A DNA stretch of 64,000 nucleotides, taken from UMGS1387 sp045540015 (GTDB taxonomy: Bacteria > Bacillota > Clostridia > Oscillospirales > CAG-382). Position numbers and translations under genes: made by a program. The stretch covers positions 60,355-124,354 of the forward strand of contig JAZQGP010000028.1 in assembly GCA_045540015.1 (NCBI GenBank), given 5' to 3'. The notes beneath the pieces are model-generated. The model saw only the letters and a list, made by a program, of their open reading frames with translations. It was not told the origin of the DNA and ran no database searches. Shown here one piece after another: positions 50,959-60,242 of this stretch. The first letter of the stretch is position 1. The number at the start of each line of letters is the position of its first letter.

Positions 50959-52362
50959 TTAATTGCTTCTGAGACCTTTCGGATAATGGTTTTTCACTAT
51001 ACCCGAAACTGCTTTTCCACCGCCAAGAGGTATTCCGTGACAGGTTACTGCGCACCATCCGTCAGAAATATCCGCTTCTATACATTCTCCGTGAAGATAC
51101 TTTTCAAGCGCTTCTTTGTTATCGGATATTTCAAGCTTGTTTTTGAATATGTCAGAAAAGCATTTGAAAAAGCTGTGGTGGGGAGCAATGTAGCTTTTAG
51201 AAAATTCGCCTATCTTAACACCGCAAGAAAACACATGCTTGTCGGGAATAAAGGAACTGTTTTCACAGTAAATTATATTCTCGCCGTATTTGAAAATTTT
51301 GCTGTAATCGAGAGGGGAGCACAGACACTTGAAAAGCTTGTCAAGTGCGGCTTTTTCTTCTTTAGATATACCTTTGAGAATTTGTTTGTCATGATTCTTT
51401 TTGCATCTTGGTACGCTGTCTTCTGAAACAGCCTGTTTTTGCATAAGGGCAATGAACTGACCTTCGCCTTTTGACAGGTGCGGATAAAAACGGCGTGCAA
51501 GGTTTATGTTTTCTGTTTTGCATCCGTCAAAGCTGTACGCATCTGCCGTAATGCTTCTGACTGTGTCTGTTACGGGAATAAGGTGAAAATCCGGGTGACG
51601 GCATAAAAATGCATCAACTGTCATTTCGTTTTCTTCAAGACTGAAGGTGCAGGTTGAGTATAAAAGCTTTCCACCGGGTGCGACACATTTTGCCGCGTTG
51701 TCAAGGATTTTTGCCTGTCTTTGTGCACATAGCTTAACGTTGTCTTCGCTCCATTCGGATATTGCTTCTTCGGGATATTTTCGGAACATTCCTTCACCCG
51801 AGCAAGGAGCGTCGGCGATTACAAGGTCAAAGCTTTCTTCATACCTGTCGGATAAAAACGTATCATTGGCTGCATCTGAGTTTACACATATTACATTTGA
51901 AAGACCGAAACGCTCTATGTTTCCTACAAGTGTTTTGCAGCGTGATACGCTGTATTCGTTTGAAACAACAATTCCGTTTTCTCCTGTTTTCAAGGCAGCA
52001 AGTATTGTTTTGCCTCCGGGAGAGGCACACATATCGAGTATTTTACTTCCTTTTTCTATAACCGTACTGCACACCGTACTCATGGCTGACGGGTCCTGAA
52101 CATAAAACGCGCCTGCATGATGAAGCGCACTTTTTCCGACTCCTTCCGATTCAAAGTAAAAACCGTTGTCGCAGAAGGGGACACGTGTGAGCACATCATC
52201 AAAAATGCCGCAAAAGCTGTCGGGACTGATTTTCTCTGTATTTACAAACAGTGCACGTGATGACGTGCCTGTAGAAAGCTCGGTGCGGAATGCTTCGTAT
52301 TCAATTCCGAGCAGTTGTTTCATTCGGCTTAAGAATTTTTCCGGAATGCGGCTTTCTGTCAA
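50959..52362 (-). CDS. RsmB/NOP family rRNA m5C methyltransferase (RsmF/YebU-like)
   Basis: This is an S-adenosylmethionine-dependent 5-methylcytosine RNA methyltransferase of the NOL1/NOP2/sun type. SAM-binding motifs are LDMCASPGGKTI and NSDAANDTF; the two catalytic Cys are in DAPCSGEGMFRK and LLYSTCTFSLEENE. The C-terminal part matches the PUA-like extension of Gram-positive RsmF homologues. The start is chosen as TTG 52362: GGAG lies 8 nt upstream and the protein then begins at TESRIPEKFLSRMKQLLG as in its relatives. The TTG at 52383 has no ribosome binding site. Total length is 467 residues. Confidence 0.93.
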   Translation of the reverse strand: MTESRIPEKFLSRMKQLLGIEYEAFRTELSTGTSSRALFVNTEKISPDSFCGIFDDVLTRVPFCDNGFYFESEGVGKSALHHAGAFYVQDPSAMSTVCSTVIEKGSKILDMCASPGGKTILAALKTGENGIVVSNEYSVSRCKTLVGNIERFGLSNVICVNSDAANDTFLSDRYEESFDLVIADAPCSGEGMFRKYPEEAISEWSEDNVKLCAQRQAKILDNAAKCVAPGGKLLYSTCTFSLEENEMTVDAFLCRHPDFHLIPVTDTVRSITADAYSFDGCKTENINLARRFYPHLSKGEGQFIALMQKQAVSEDSVPRCKKNHDKQILKGISKEEKAALDKLFKCLCSPLDYSKIFKYGENIIYCENSSFIPDKHVFSCGVKIGEFSKSYIAPHHSFFKCFSDIFKNKLEISDNKEALEKYLHGECIEADISDGWCAVTCHGIPLGGGKAVSGIVKNHYPKGLRSN

Positions 52363-52427
52363 ATCAATCTCTCCATAAATCAATATAGTTGCTTAAATAA
52401 AAGTTTGCAAGTAAAAAATACATGTAA

Positions 52428-52456
52428 AGTATAGCATTGCGGTGTTTGTTTGTCAA
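52428..52456 (-). promoter_or_regulatory. Sigma-A promoter of the rRNA methyltransferase gene
   Basis: On the minus strand consensus TTGACA (52456-52451), a 17-bp spacer and TATACT (52433-52428). Confidence 0.85.
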
Positions 52457-52498
52457 TGAAACTGAAAGAAAATTTGTAGAAATTTTGACAAAATGTAC

Positions 52499-52527
52499 TT
52501 GACAAATTTTGTTTTGGGTGTGATAAT
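52499..52527 (+). promoter_or_regulatory. Sigma-A promoter of the RpiR-to-S1 gene row
   Basis: Consensus TTGACA (52499-52504), a 17-bp spacer and GATAAT (52522-52527). A second TTGACA lies about 15 bp upstream. Confidence 0.75.
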
Positions 52528-52562
52528 ATAGATTGTGATTTTATAAAATTAAGAGGTGCAAG

Positions 52563-53429
52563 ATGCAGAAGGATCTGTTTAAAATAATCAGCGACAGATT
52601 TGCGGGTATGTCAAAGAGCCATAAGCGTATAGCGTCGTATGTTACCGAACACGGTGATATTGCGGCTTTTTTAACTGCTACAAAGCTCGGAAATAATATA
52701 GGAGTATCTGAATCAACTGTTGTAAGATTTGCGATTGAGCTTGGTTTTTCGGGGTATCCGGAATTTCAGAGCGAGCTGCAACAAAGCCTCAGAACAAAGC
52801 TGACGAGCGTTCAGCGTATAGGCGTTGCAGATAATATGATAGGTGAGGGTGATGTGCTGTCTGCAGTACTTCAGTCGGATATGTATGACATCAAAACAAC
52901 TCTTGCCGAAATTGACAACGCTTCTTTTGAAAACGCTGTTGATACAATTTGCAATTCTAAAAAGATTTTCATTATCGGTGTGCGTTCTTCAAGTATGCTT
53001 GCCGATTTTCTGCACCATTATCTTTGCTATATGTTCCCAGAGGTAAGACTTATGCTTTCAAACAGCACGGATGAGCTTTTTGAACAGATTTTTCGCATGG
53101 ACGAAAAGGACTGCCTTATTGCAATCTCATTTCCCCGTTATTCAAGCCGTACAAAGCTTGCTGCCGAATTTGCCCGCAGAAAGGGAGCTAAGGTTATAGC
53201 AATTACCGACAGCGAGGTGTCACCCATAGCACCGTTTGCAAACGCAAAGCTCTTTGTTAAGAGTAATATGGCGTCCTTTGTAGATTCCCTTGTTGCACCT
53301 CTCAGCATTATAAATGCTCTTATCATCGCACTCGGAAGAAAGAAAAATGATACGGTAAGAGAAAATTTTGATGAACTCGAAAAAATCTGGGAAGAGTATG
53401 AAGTGTATGAAAACACAGAAAAACAGTAA
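52563..53429 (+). CDS. MurR/RpiR family transcriptional regulator
   Basis: This 288-residue regulator has an N-terminal HTH_6 domain (about 1-77; MSKSHKRIASYV, ATKLGNNIGVSESTVVRFAIELGFSGYPEFQ) and a C-terminal SIS domain (about 125-250; IFIIGVRSSSMLADFLHHYL, AISFPRYSSRTKLAAEFAR) that usually binds a phosphosugar. No sugar-catabolic gene is adjacent, so its targets are unclear. It heads a plus-strand run in which the next ORF overlaps it. Comparable arrangements occur near the cmk cluster in Clostridia. Confidence 0.93.
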   Translation: MQKDLFKIISDRFAGMSKSHKRIASYVTEHGDIAAFLTATKLGNNIGVSESTVVRFAIELGFSGYPEFQSELQQSLRTKLTSVQRIGVADNMIGEGDVLSAVLQSDMYDIKTTLAEIDNASFENAVDTICNSKKIFIIGVRSSSMLADFLHHYLCYMFPEVRLMLSNSTDELFEQIFRMDEKDCLIAISFPRYSSRTKLAAEFARRKGAKVIAITDSEVSPIAPFANAKLFVKSNMASFVDSLVAPLSIINALIIALGRKKNDTVRENFDELEKIWEEYEVYENTEKQ

Positions 53430-54711
53430 GAGTATATGCGTTGTAGGCGGCGGTGCTTCAGGACTTATGTGTGCAATCGCTGCAGCTGAAAACGGTACGC
53501 AAGTTACACTTTTTGAAAAGAACCGTTCAGAAAAGAAAATAGCCTCTGAAGAATACTATGATAACGCATATCTCGGAAAAAAGCTTCTCATAACGGGAAA
53601 GGGCAGATGTAACGTTGCAAATGCAAGTGCACTTTCCGATATCATGAAGCATATTCCCGTAAATCCGAAGTTTATGTATGCTTCCTTAAATGCATTTCCG
53701 CCCGAAAAGCTCATGGAGTTTTTTGAAAGCGGCGGCTGTCCTTTGAAGATTGAGAGAGGAAACAGGGTTTTTCCTGTTTCAGACAAAGCACTTGACATTC
53801 TTAAGGTTTTAAAGAATAAACTCCGTGAAAACGGAGTAACTGTTGTAAATAAAAAAATAATCGACCTAAACCAGCAGGACGGAGTCTTTTTCTCGGTAAC
53901 AGACGAAACAGGCAAGGAAAGCAGGTTTGACGCTTGCGTAATTTGCACCGGCGGACTTTCATATCCTGTTACGGGCTCCGACGGTGACGGATACGCATTT
54001 GCCGAGAAAACAGGTCACAGAATAAGCGACACATTTCCGTCACTTGTTCCTCTTACAAGCGAAGACTGCGTTTGTAAAGCGCTTCAGGGACTTTCTCTTA
54101 AGAACATAACACTTTCCGTATATGACACACAAAAGAAAAAGGTAATCTTTGAAAAGCTCGGAGAAATGCTGTTTACGCATTACGGTGTATCGGGACCGCT
54201 TGTTCTCAGCGCCTCGTCGCACATGAGAAGAGTTGAAAAGGGAAGATTTGTACTTCGTATAGACCTTAAAAGCGCGCTTGATGAAAAGACACTTGATGAG
54301 CGTCTAGTATCGGAGTTTTCACATAACCCGAACAAGGATTTGCAGAATGTCATGTCGCATCTGCTTCCGTCAAAAATGGTTGTTCCGTTTATAGAACGGT
54401 GCTCCCTTACGCCGTCAATAAAGGCTAACAGCGTAACAAAAGAGCAAAGAAGAAAGCTTATTGAAAATTTAAAGTGCTTTGAAATATCCGTGTCGGGAAC
54501 ACGTCCGATAGCAGAAGCGGTTATTACATCGGGCGGCGTAAATATTAAAGATATAAACCCGTCTACGATGGAGTCTAAAGTGGTGAGAAATCTCTACTTT
54601 GCCGGCGAAGTAATCGATGTTGACGCGTATACGGGCGGATATAATCTGCAGATAGCTTTTTCAACAGGATATCTTGCAGGAATTAGAGCTTCACAGAAAA
54701 TAGAAGAATAA
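53407..54711 (+). CDS. HI0933/YhiN family FAD-dependent oxidoreductase
   Basis: This 434-residue flavoprotein has the N-terminal dinucleotide-binding motif VVGGGASGLMCAIAAAENG, the family signature GKKLLITGKGRCNVAN, GGLSYPVTGSDGDGYAFAEKTGH and the C-terminal FAD-contact GEVIDVDAYTGGYNLQIAFSTG. The substrate of this family (YhiN/HI0933/BaiN-like) is not settled; some members are proposed 3-dehydro bile-acid reductases, others have housekeeping roles. ATG 53407 is preferred, 9-10 nt after GGGAAGAG, and overlaps the rpiR-like gene by 23 bp. It lies 11 bp ahead of cmk, a common place in Clostridia. Confidence 0.92.
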   Translation: MKTQKNSKSICVVGGGASGLMCAIAAAENGTQVTLFEKNRSEKKIASEEYYDNAYLGKKLLITGKGRCNVANASALSDIMKHIPVNPKFMYASLNAFPPEKLMEFFESGGCPLKIERGNRVFPVSDKALDILKVLKNKLRENGVTVVNKKIIDLNQQDGVFFSVTDETGKESRFDACVICTGGLSYPVTGSDGDGYAFAEKTGHRISDTFPSLVPLTSEDCVCKALQGLSLKNITLSVYDTQKKKVIFEKLGEMLFTHYGVSGPLVLSASSHMRRVEKGRFVLRIDLKSALDEKTLDERLVSEFSHNPNKDLQNVMSHLLPSKMVVPFIERCSLTPSIKANSVTKEQRRKLIENLKCFEISVSGTRPIAEAVITSGGVNIKDINPSTMESKVVRNLYFAGEVIDVDAYTGGYNLQIAFSTGYLAGIRASQKIEE

Positions 54712-54722
54712 GAGGAAAAAAT

Positions 54723-55397
54723 ATGTACAGTATAGCAATAGACGGGCCTTCCGGAGCAGGCAAGTCAACTCTTGCAAAAGCTCTTTCAAAGCAGCTCGGA
54801 TATCTTTATGTTGATACCGGTGCAATTTACAGAACCGTCGGACTTTTCGCGAAAATTAACGGCATTGATCCGTCAGACGAAAAAACTCTTTCGTCCAGGT
54901 TTTCGGATATAAAAATAGAGCTTGTCTGGAAGGAAGGCTCTCAGCACGTTATTCTTAACGGATCTGATGTGTCAGAGCTTATCAGAACTCCCGAAATGTC
55001 AATGTATGCTTCCGCTGTTTCGGCTTTGCCGAAAGTAAGGGAATTTCTTCTTGAAATGCAGAGGAACTTTTCCAAGGAAAATGACGTCATAATGGACGGA
55101 CGTGATATAGGTACGGTAGTGCTTCCTGATGCAGACGTAAAGCTTTTCCTTGTGGCAAATCCCGAAAACAGAGCAAGAAGACGATATGAGGAGTTGCTTG
55201 CAAAAGGACAAACCGTAACGTACGATGACGTTCTCTCCGATATGATAAAACGTGATAAAAATGATTCCGAGAGACAGACGGCACCCTGTGTTGCCGCACC
55301 CGACGCAATACTCTTTGATAATTCGGGACTTACTCCCGAGGAAACTACAAAAAAAGCATTGGAGATTATAAATGGAAAAATCAATGAAGCTGTATAA
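54723..55397 (+). CDS. cmk: Cytidylate kinase
   Basis: Cmk phosphorylates CMP and dCMP. The 224-residue P-loop kinase shows IDGPSGAGKSTLAKALS, the YVDTGAIYR motif for CMP binding, VIMDGRDIGTVVLPDA and RYEELLAKGQ.VTYDDV followed by KRDKNDSER, the LID and C-terminal motifs. AAGAGG lies 7 nt before the ATG. It overlaps the plsC-like gene by 26 bp, the start of the conserved cmk-plsC-ispH-S1 block. Confidence 0.97.
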   Translation: MYSIAIDGPSGAGKSTLAKALSKQLGYLYVDTGAIYRTVGLFAKINGIDPSDEKTLSSRFSDIKIELVWKEGSQHVILNGSDVSELIRTPEMSMYASAVSALPKVREFLLEMQRNFSKENDVIMDGRDIGTVVLPDADVKLFLVANPENRARRRYEELLAKGQTVTYDDVLSDMIKRDKNDSERQTAPCVAAPDAILFDNSGLTPEETTKKALEIINGKINEAV

Positions 55398-56016
55398 CGG
55401 CGCTACAAAGGTTCTGTCAGTATTCGTAAGAGCGCTTTTCAGAGTAAAGGTGATTGGCGCTGAAAACGAAAACACAGTTGAACTTAAAAGTGCAATTGTC
55501 TGTGCAAACCATATTTCAAACTGGGACCCTGTAATTCTTGCATGCGTTACAAAGAATCCTGTTAGCTTTATGGGTAAAGCCGAGCTTTTTAGAATTCCCG
55601 TTCTCGGCTTCCTGCTTAAAGCACTCGGAGCTTTTCCGATAAAAAGAGGTACCGGTGACATTGCAGCAATTAAAACAACTCTTGGTCTGCTAAAGGACGG
55701 TCATAACATTTGCCTGTTTCCGCAGGGAAAACGCTGCCTTGGTCAGAATCCAAATGACACCGAAGTAAAGAGCGGAATAGGACTGTTTATAGGTCATTCA
55801 AAATCCTGCGTACTGCCTGTCGGTATTTATACAAAGGATTACCGCATAAAGCTGTTCGGACGAGTGTATGTTGTTATAGGAAAGCCTATTTCTTATGAGG
55901 ATTTCAGCTTTGTTGAAAACAGCAAGGAGGAATACCAGATTGCCAGCGAAAAGGTTTTCTCCGAAATATGCAAGCTTTCTGAAAGGGCTGGAAACGGTGA
56001 GTTCGATAAAAAATAA
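55372..56016 (+). CDS. plsC: 1-acyl-sn-glycerol-3-phosphate acyltransferase
   Basis: PlsC acylates lysophosphatidic acid in phospholipid synthesis at the membrane. The 214-residue protein has the acyltransferase block I NHISNWDP (HX4D), block II GKAELFRIPVLG, and block III as FPQGKRCLG, where Gln replaces the usual Glu of FPEGTR. Block IV is the LPVGIYTKD segment. This substitution may still be active but is worth noting. The gene overlaps cmk by 26 bp and ispH by 20 bp. Confidence 0.93.
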   Translation: MEKSMKLYNGATKVLSVFVRALFRVKVIGAENENTVELKSAIVCANHISNWDPVILACVTKNPVSFMGKAELFRIPVLGFLLKALGAFPIKRGTGDIAAIKTTLGLLKDGHNICLFPQGKRCLGQNPNDTEVKSGIGLFIGHSKSCVLPVGIYTKDYRIKLFGRVYVVIGKPISYEDFSFVENSKEEYQIASEKVFSEICKLSERAGNGEFDKK

Positions 56017-56950
56017 TTATAAGATTGTTTGTGCAGAAAATTCGGGCTTTTGCTTCGGAGTAAGACGTGCGGTTGATACGATATATGAGCTTCGGAACAA
56101 AACAGATAAGAAAATATATACTATAGGCGAGCTAATACATAATGAGCATTTTATAAAACGCCTTGAAATGGATAACATATTCAGCATAGATGAGCAAAAC
56201 ATTACTTCACTTGTTCCCGAAAAGGACAACTGCGTTCTTGTTGTCCGCACACATGGAGTTAGGCGTGAAATTATAGCAATGCTTGACAAGCTCGGCTTTA
56301 CGTATGTTGATGCAACCTGTCCGTTTGTCAAACGCATACACGATATTGTTGATGAGAATTCTAAAGGTGCGGATGCTGTTATTATAATGGGAGATAAGAA
56401 TCATCCTGAGGTTATCGGCATACAGAGCTATTCTCATACACGCACATTTGTATGCTGTGATGAGCAAGAACTGCTTTCAACTGTTAAGGAAAATTTAACG
56501 ACAAATGAAGATTGTATCGTTTTAACGTCCCAAACAACATATAATAATGAAAAATATGTAAATTGTCAAAATCTTGTAAGAAAACTATATACAAACGCAA
56601 AAATTTTTGATACAATATGTAATGTTACGGAAAAACGTCAGAATGAAGTTGTCAGACTGTCGACTGAGTGTGACTGCATATTGGTTGTGGGCGGAAAGAA
56701 AAGCTCCAATACCGCAAAGCTTGCAGAGATTGCAAAAAAACAATGTGCAAACACATATCTTTTGCAGACTGTTTCCGATTTGCCGCAAGAAGAGCTTCTT
56801 AAAGCATATCGGGATAAAACGGCTGTTTCAGATGAAGTTTTCACCGTAGGGATAACAGCAGGTGCTTCAACACCTGATGATATATTACAGGAGGTAAAAA
56901 CCGGAGTGACGGTTCTTTTAAAGGACGGTTCCGGCAAAACAAAACAATGA
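55997..56950 (+). CDS. ispH: 4-hydroxy-3-methylbut-2-enyl diphosphate reductase IspH
   Basis: IspH carries out the last step of the MEP pathway, making IPP and DMAPP, using a [4Fe-4S] cluster. The three cluster Cys lie in ENSGFCFGVRRAVD, DATCPFVKRIHD and FDTICNVTEKRQNE. Other motifs are GELIHNEHF, VVRTHGV, GDKNHPEVIG and VVGGKKSSNTAKLAEIA, then GITAGASTPDDILQEV. The GTG at 55997 has AAAGGG 9 nt upstream; the open frame upstream belongs to plsC sequence. It is 317 residues. The stop overlaps the ATG of the S1 gene (ATGA); in many Clostridia these two are one fused protein. Confidence 0.96.
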   Translation: MSSIKNNYKIVCAENSGFCFGVRRAVDTIYELRNKTDKKIYTIGELIHNEHFIKRLEMDNIFSIDEQNITSLVPEKDNCVLVVRTHGVRREIIAMLDKLGFTYVDATCPFVKRIHDIVDENSKGADAVIIMGDKNHPEVIGIQSYSHTRTFVCCDEQELLSTVKENLTTNEDCIVLTSQTTYNNEKYVNCQNLVRKLYTNAKIFDTICNVTEKRQNEVVRLSTECDCILVVGGKKSSNTAKLAEIAKKQCANTYLLQTVSDLPQEELLKAYRDKTAVSDEVFTVGITAGASTPDDILQEVKTGVTVLLKDGSGKTKQ

Positions 56951-58140
56951 ACACAGAAATCAATGAAAGCATGAGCTTTGAGGAGATGCTTGACGTATCC
57001 CTTAAGATGTGCAGACCCGGCGAAAGAGTAAAAGGAGTAGTAACGTCCGTATCGGCAGGCGAAGTGCATGTCGACCTCGGTATTAAATACACAGGAATAA
57101 TTCCCTTTGCCGAAATGACTGACGATCCTTCCGCTAAGATGGAGGATTTAGTAAAGGTAGGAGACGAGATTGAAGTTATTGTTGAAAAGTTCAACGATGC
57201 TGAAGGTACAGTTCTTGTATCCAAAAAGAGAATTGACTCCGATAAGAACTGGATTGCCGTTGAAGAAGCTGAACAAAGCGGCGAAATACTTAGCGGTAAG
57301 GTTATCGAAGTAACAAGAGGCGGCGTGGTTGTTGTATGCTCTCTCGGCAGAGTATTCATCCCCACATCCCAGACAACTCTTCCCAGAAGAGAAGAAGCAT
57401 ACGAAGAAAAGGATCTTATGCCTTTCATGGGTACAACAGTTTCCTTTAAGATTATCAGCACCAACAAGCAGAGAAAAAGAGCCGTTGGTTCTGTAAGACT
57501 TGTTATTCGCGAACAGAAGGCAGCAGAAGAAGCTAAGTTCTGGGAAACAGTTGAAGTTGGTCAGAAGTTCACAGGTACAGTTAAGTCCATCACAAGCTAC
57601 GGTGCATTCGTTGACCTTGGTGCGGTTGACGGAATGGTTCACGTTTCCGAGCTTTCATGGAAGAGAATCAAGAACCCCACAGAGGTTGTTAACGTTGGTG
57701 ACGTTATCGACGTATTCATAAAGGCTCTTGATGCTGAAAACAAGAGAATTTCTCTCGGCTATAAGGCTGATGAAGATAATCCTTGGGTAATTCTTTCCAA
57801 GAACTATAATGAAGGCGATATTGTTGAAGCTAAGGTTGTAAGCCTTACACCCTTTGGAGCATTCGCTGAAGTTATTCCCGGAATTGACGGACTTATCCAC
57901 ATTTCTCAGATTTCCAACAAGAAGATTGCAAAGCCCGCTGATGAACTTTCCATTGGTCAGGCTGTAACCGTTAAGATTACCGCAATCGACTATGAAGCAA
58001 AGCGTGTAAGCCTTTCCATCCGTGCACTTCTCGAGCCGGAACAGGCAGAAGAAGCTCAGGAAGCTGTAGCAGAAGAAGCTGCTGCTGAAGTTGTAGCTCC
58101 TGCTGAAGAAGCAGTTGAAGCTCCCGCTGACGCTGAATAA
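56947..58140 (+). CDS. S1 RNA-binding domain protein (ribosomal protein S1-like)
   Basis: This 397-residue protein has four S1 OB-fold domains: about residues 18-90 (GERVKGVVTSVSAGEVHVDLG), 105-170 (weaker, GKVIEVTRGGVVVVC), 190-260 (GQKFTGTVKSITSYGAFVDLG, VSELSWKRIKNP) and 275-345 (VEAKVVSLTPFGAFAEV, HISQISNKKIAKP). A Glu/Ala-rich tail follows. Low-GC Gram-positives have such four-domain S1 proteins rather than the six-domain E. coli form, and a role in translation initiation is not settled. It is coupled to ispH by a 4-bp overlap and ended by a strong terminator. Confidence 0.93.
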   Translation: MNTEINESMSFEEMLDVSLKMCRPGERVKGVVTSVSAGEVHVDLGIKYTGIIPFAEMTDDPSAKMEDLVKVGDEIEVIVEKFNDAEGTVLVSKKRIDSDKNWIAVEEAEQSGEILSGKVIEVTRGGVVVVCSLGRVFIPTSQTTLPRREEAYEEKDLMPFMGTTVSFKIISTNKQRKRAVGSVRLVIREQKAAEEAKFWETVEVGQKFTGTVKSITSYGAFVDLGAVDGMVHVSELSWKRIKNPTEVVNVGDVIDVFIKALDAENKRISLGYKADEDNPWVILSKNYNEGDIVEAKVVSLTPFGAFAEVIPGIDGLIHISQISNKKIAKPADELSIGQAVTVKITAIDYEAKRVSLSIRALLEPEQAEEAQEAVAEEAAAEVVAPAEEAVEAPADAE

Positions 58141-58159
58141 TTAAAGCACATTTAAATTT

Positions 58160-58202
58160 CCGGGGAACGCAGAAATACTCTGTGTTCTTCGGATTTTCTT
58201 TT
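58160..58202 (+). terminator. Rho-independent terminator after the S1 gene
   Basis: A 13-bp stem with G-U pairs, CCGGGGAACGCAG (58160-58172) with CTGTGTTCTTCGG (58180-58192), then ATTTTCTTTT. Confidence 0.9.
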
Positions 58203-58231
58203 AATAATTGTTTGTTAAGGAGGAAATAACT

Positions 58232-59101
58232 ATGTCAAAACCTCTTTTTGGTCCCGGTGGAAACTCGAACAGCTTTTTTGAAAGCGGAAAAAAGAGCACA
58301 GTAGATGCTCCTGCTTGGGTGAAAAACTTTGGGCTTGATGCGTATGAATATGAAGCAGGCAGAGGAGTTATGGGAAGTACAGAAACTTTCCGAAAAATCG
58401 GAGAGAATGCAAAAAACGCAGGTATCAGTCTTTCAATTCATGCTCCGTATTTCATTTCTCTTTCGTCACTTGAGGAGGAAAAGAGAAAAAACAGCTCAAA
58501 GTATATTATCGATAGTGCGAGAGCACTCAAAGAACTTGGCGGAAAAACTATAGTAATTCACGCAGGCTCTTGTGCAAAGCTTGAAAGAAGCGTTGCCGCT
58601 GATTACGCAAAAGAAGCGCTTCATTATGCGATTGAGCGTCTTTCCAACGAGGGACTTTACGGCTTTGACCTCGGTATTGAAACAATGGGAAAAGTCAATC
58701 AGTTCGGCACACTTGATGAGGTCATAGATATGTGCTCGGTTGATAAAACCGTTGTACCTGTTGTTGATTTCGGACACATGAATGCAAGAGAGCTTGGCGG
58801 AGTTTTCGTGACAGCAGACGATTATAAGCGTGTATTTGACGAAATATCAAAACGTGTAACTCCCGAGGCTGCACAAAATCTTCACTGCCATTTTTCCAAG
58901 ATAGAGTATACCAAAGGCGGCGAAAAACGACATCTTACTTTTGAAGATACGCAGTTTGGACCTGAGTATGATAATTTGATGAAAGCAATTTATGACCTTG
59001 GTGTTACTCCAACAATTATTTGTGAATCTGACGGTACTCAGGCGGAGGATGCACTTGCAATGAAAAAGTGCTATGAGAAAATTGCGGAGGAAAATGCATG
59101 A
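58232..59101 (+). CDS. Endonuclease IV family (TIM-barrel) protein
   Basis: This 289-residue xylose-isomerase-like barrel resembles endonuclease IV, which cuts DNA at abasic sites using three zinc ions. The ligand-bearing strands are recognisable: SIHAPYF, IVIHAGS, LGIETMGK, VVDFGHMNAR, LHCHFSKIEY with GGEKRHL, and IICESDGTQAEDAL. The length is close to Nfo. It could instead be a sugar-phosphate isomerase of the same fold, since the DNA-binding loops cannot be judged by eye. AGGAGG lies 8 nt before the ATG, and the stop overlaps the peptidase start. Confidence 0.85.
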   Translation: MSKPLFGPGGNSNSFFESGKKSTVDAPAWVKNFGLDAYEYEAGRGVMGSTETFRKIGENAKNAGISLSIHAPYFISLSSLEEEKRKNSSKYIIDSARALKELGGKTIVIHAGSCAKLERSVAADYAKEALHYAIERLSNEGLYGFDLGIETMGKVNQFGTLDEVIDMCSVDKTVVPVVDFGHMNARELGGVFVTADDYKRVFDEISKRVTPEAAQNLHCHFSKIEYTKGGEKRHLTFEDTQFGPEYDNLMKAIYDLGVTPTIICESDGTQAEDALAMKKCYEKIAEENA

Positions 59102-60189
59102 CGGAAAACGTTAAAAAGATATGTGAAAAGCTCTGTGGTAAAGCAGATGCATTGCTTTTGCTCTCGTATGTTAACAGAAGCTATGTAACGGGGTTTCCGT
59201 CTTCTGACGGGTATTGTATAGTTAAACCCGATGAAGTGGTTTTCATTACAGATTTCAGATACTTTGAATCGGTTCAGATTAAGCAAAAAAATGGTTTTGT
59301 GGATAAGGACATAAAGCTGGTTTTACAAGGCAAAAATGTGTGGCTTCAGGTTAAAGAAGTGCTTTCTGACTGTAAGAGAATAATGATTGAAGAATCATAT
59401 GTAAGTGTGAGCACGTTTGAAAATCTGAAAAAGACATTTTCCGAAAGTGAACTTTTAATAGGCGGCTCGGCATTGCTTTCCGAATGCCGCGGTGTAAAAA
59501 CCTTGCATGAGCTTGAACTGATGAAAAAAGCTCAGAGTGTAACGGATAAAACATTTTCTTATATGCTTTCGTTCATTTCGGATAACGTCGGAAAACCCGA
59601 TTTTACGGAAAAAGCACTCGCTCTTGAGCTTGAGTATTTTATGTTCAGAAACGGTGCCGATACCAAGGCTTTTAACACAATTGCAGTATCCGGTAAAAAA
59701 TCTTCGCTTCCGCACGGTGTTCCCGAAGACATTCCCGTATCAAAAGGCTTTTTGACAATGGACTTCGGTGCTAAGTGCGACGGCTATTGCTCGGATATGA
59801 CAAGAACTGTTTATATCGGAAAGCCGTCCGACGATGAAATAAGAGTCTATAATACAGTGCTTTCTGCACAGAAAGCAGCATTTCCCGTTATTCACGGCGG
59901 TGTTATGGGAAGTGAAGTCGATAAGGCTGCAAGAGATGTTATAGACGGTGCAGGATATAAGGGTACATTCGGACACAGTCTTGGTCATAGCCTCGGCATG
60001 GAGGTTCATGAAAGGCCGAATTTCTCGCCGTCTGAAAAGGGAATAATACCTTGCGGTGCAGTTGTCAGCGTTGAACCGGGCATTTATTTAGAGGGGAAAT
60101 ACGGTGTCAGAATTGAAGATGTTGTTTTTGTGACAGAAAACGGATATGAGAATTTGACTCACTCATCCAAGGAGCTTTTCGTTATATAG
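59098..60189 (+). CDS. M24 family Xaa-Pro aminopeptidase
   Basis: This 363-residue metallopeptidase has a creatinase-like N-terminal domain (about 1-125) and the pita-bread M24 domain. The metal ligands are visible: two Asp in MDFGAKCDGYCSDMTRT, His in GHSLGHSLGMEVHE, Glu in VSVEPGIYLEG and Glu in VRIEDVVFV. The HGVPED motif contains the usual substrate His. It is coupled to the endonuclease-like gene (4-bp overlap). A separate promoter for efp follows, though pepQ-efp neighbours are common in Bacillota. Confidence 0.95.
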   Translation: MTENVKKICEKLCGKADALLLLSYVNRSYVTGFPSSDGYCIVKPDEVVFITDFRYFESVQIKQKNGFVDKDIKLVLQGKNVWLQVKEVLSDCKRIMIEESYVSVSTFENLKKTFSESELLIGGSALLSECRGVKTLHELELMKKAQSVTDKTFSYMLSFISDNVGKPDFTEKALALELEYFMFRNGADTKAFNTIAVSGKKSSLPHGVPEDIPVSKGFLTMDFGAKCDGYCSDMTRTVYIGKPSDDEIRVYNTVLSAQKAAFPVIHGGVMGSEVDKAARDVIDGAGYKGTFGHSLGHSLGMEVHERPNFSPSEKGIIPCGAVVSVEPGIYLEGKYGVRIEDVVFVTENGYENLTHSSKELFVI

Positions 60190-60242
60190 TTTTTAATGTA
60201 TTGTAAAAATCGAAAAATATTTAAGATTTTTTCTCAAAACAC

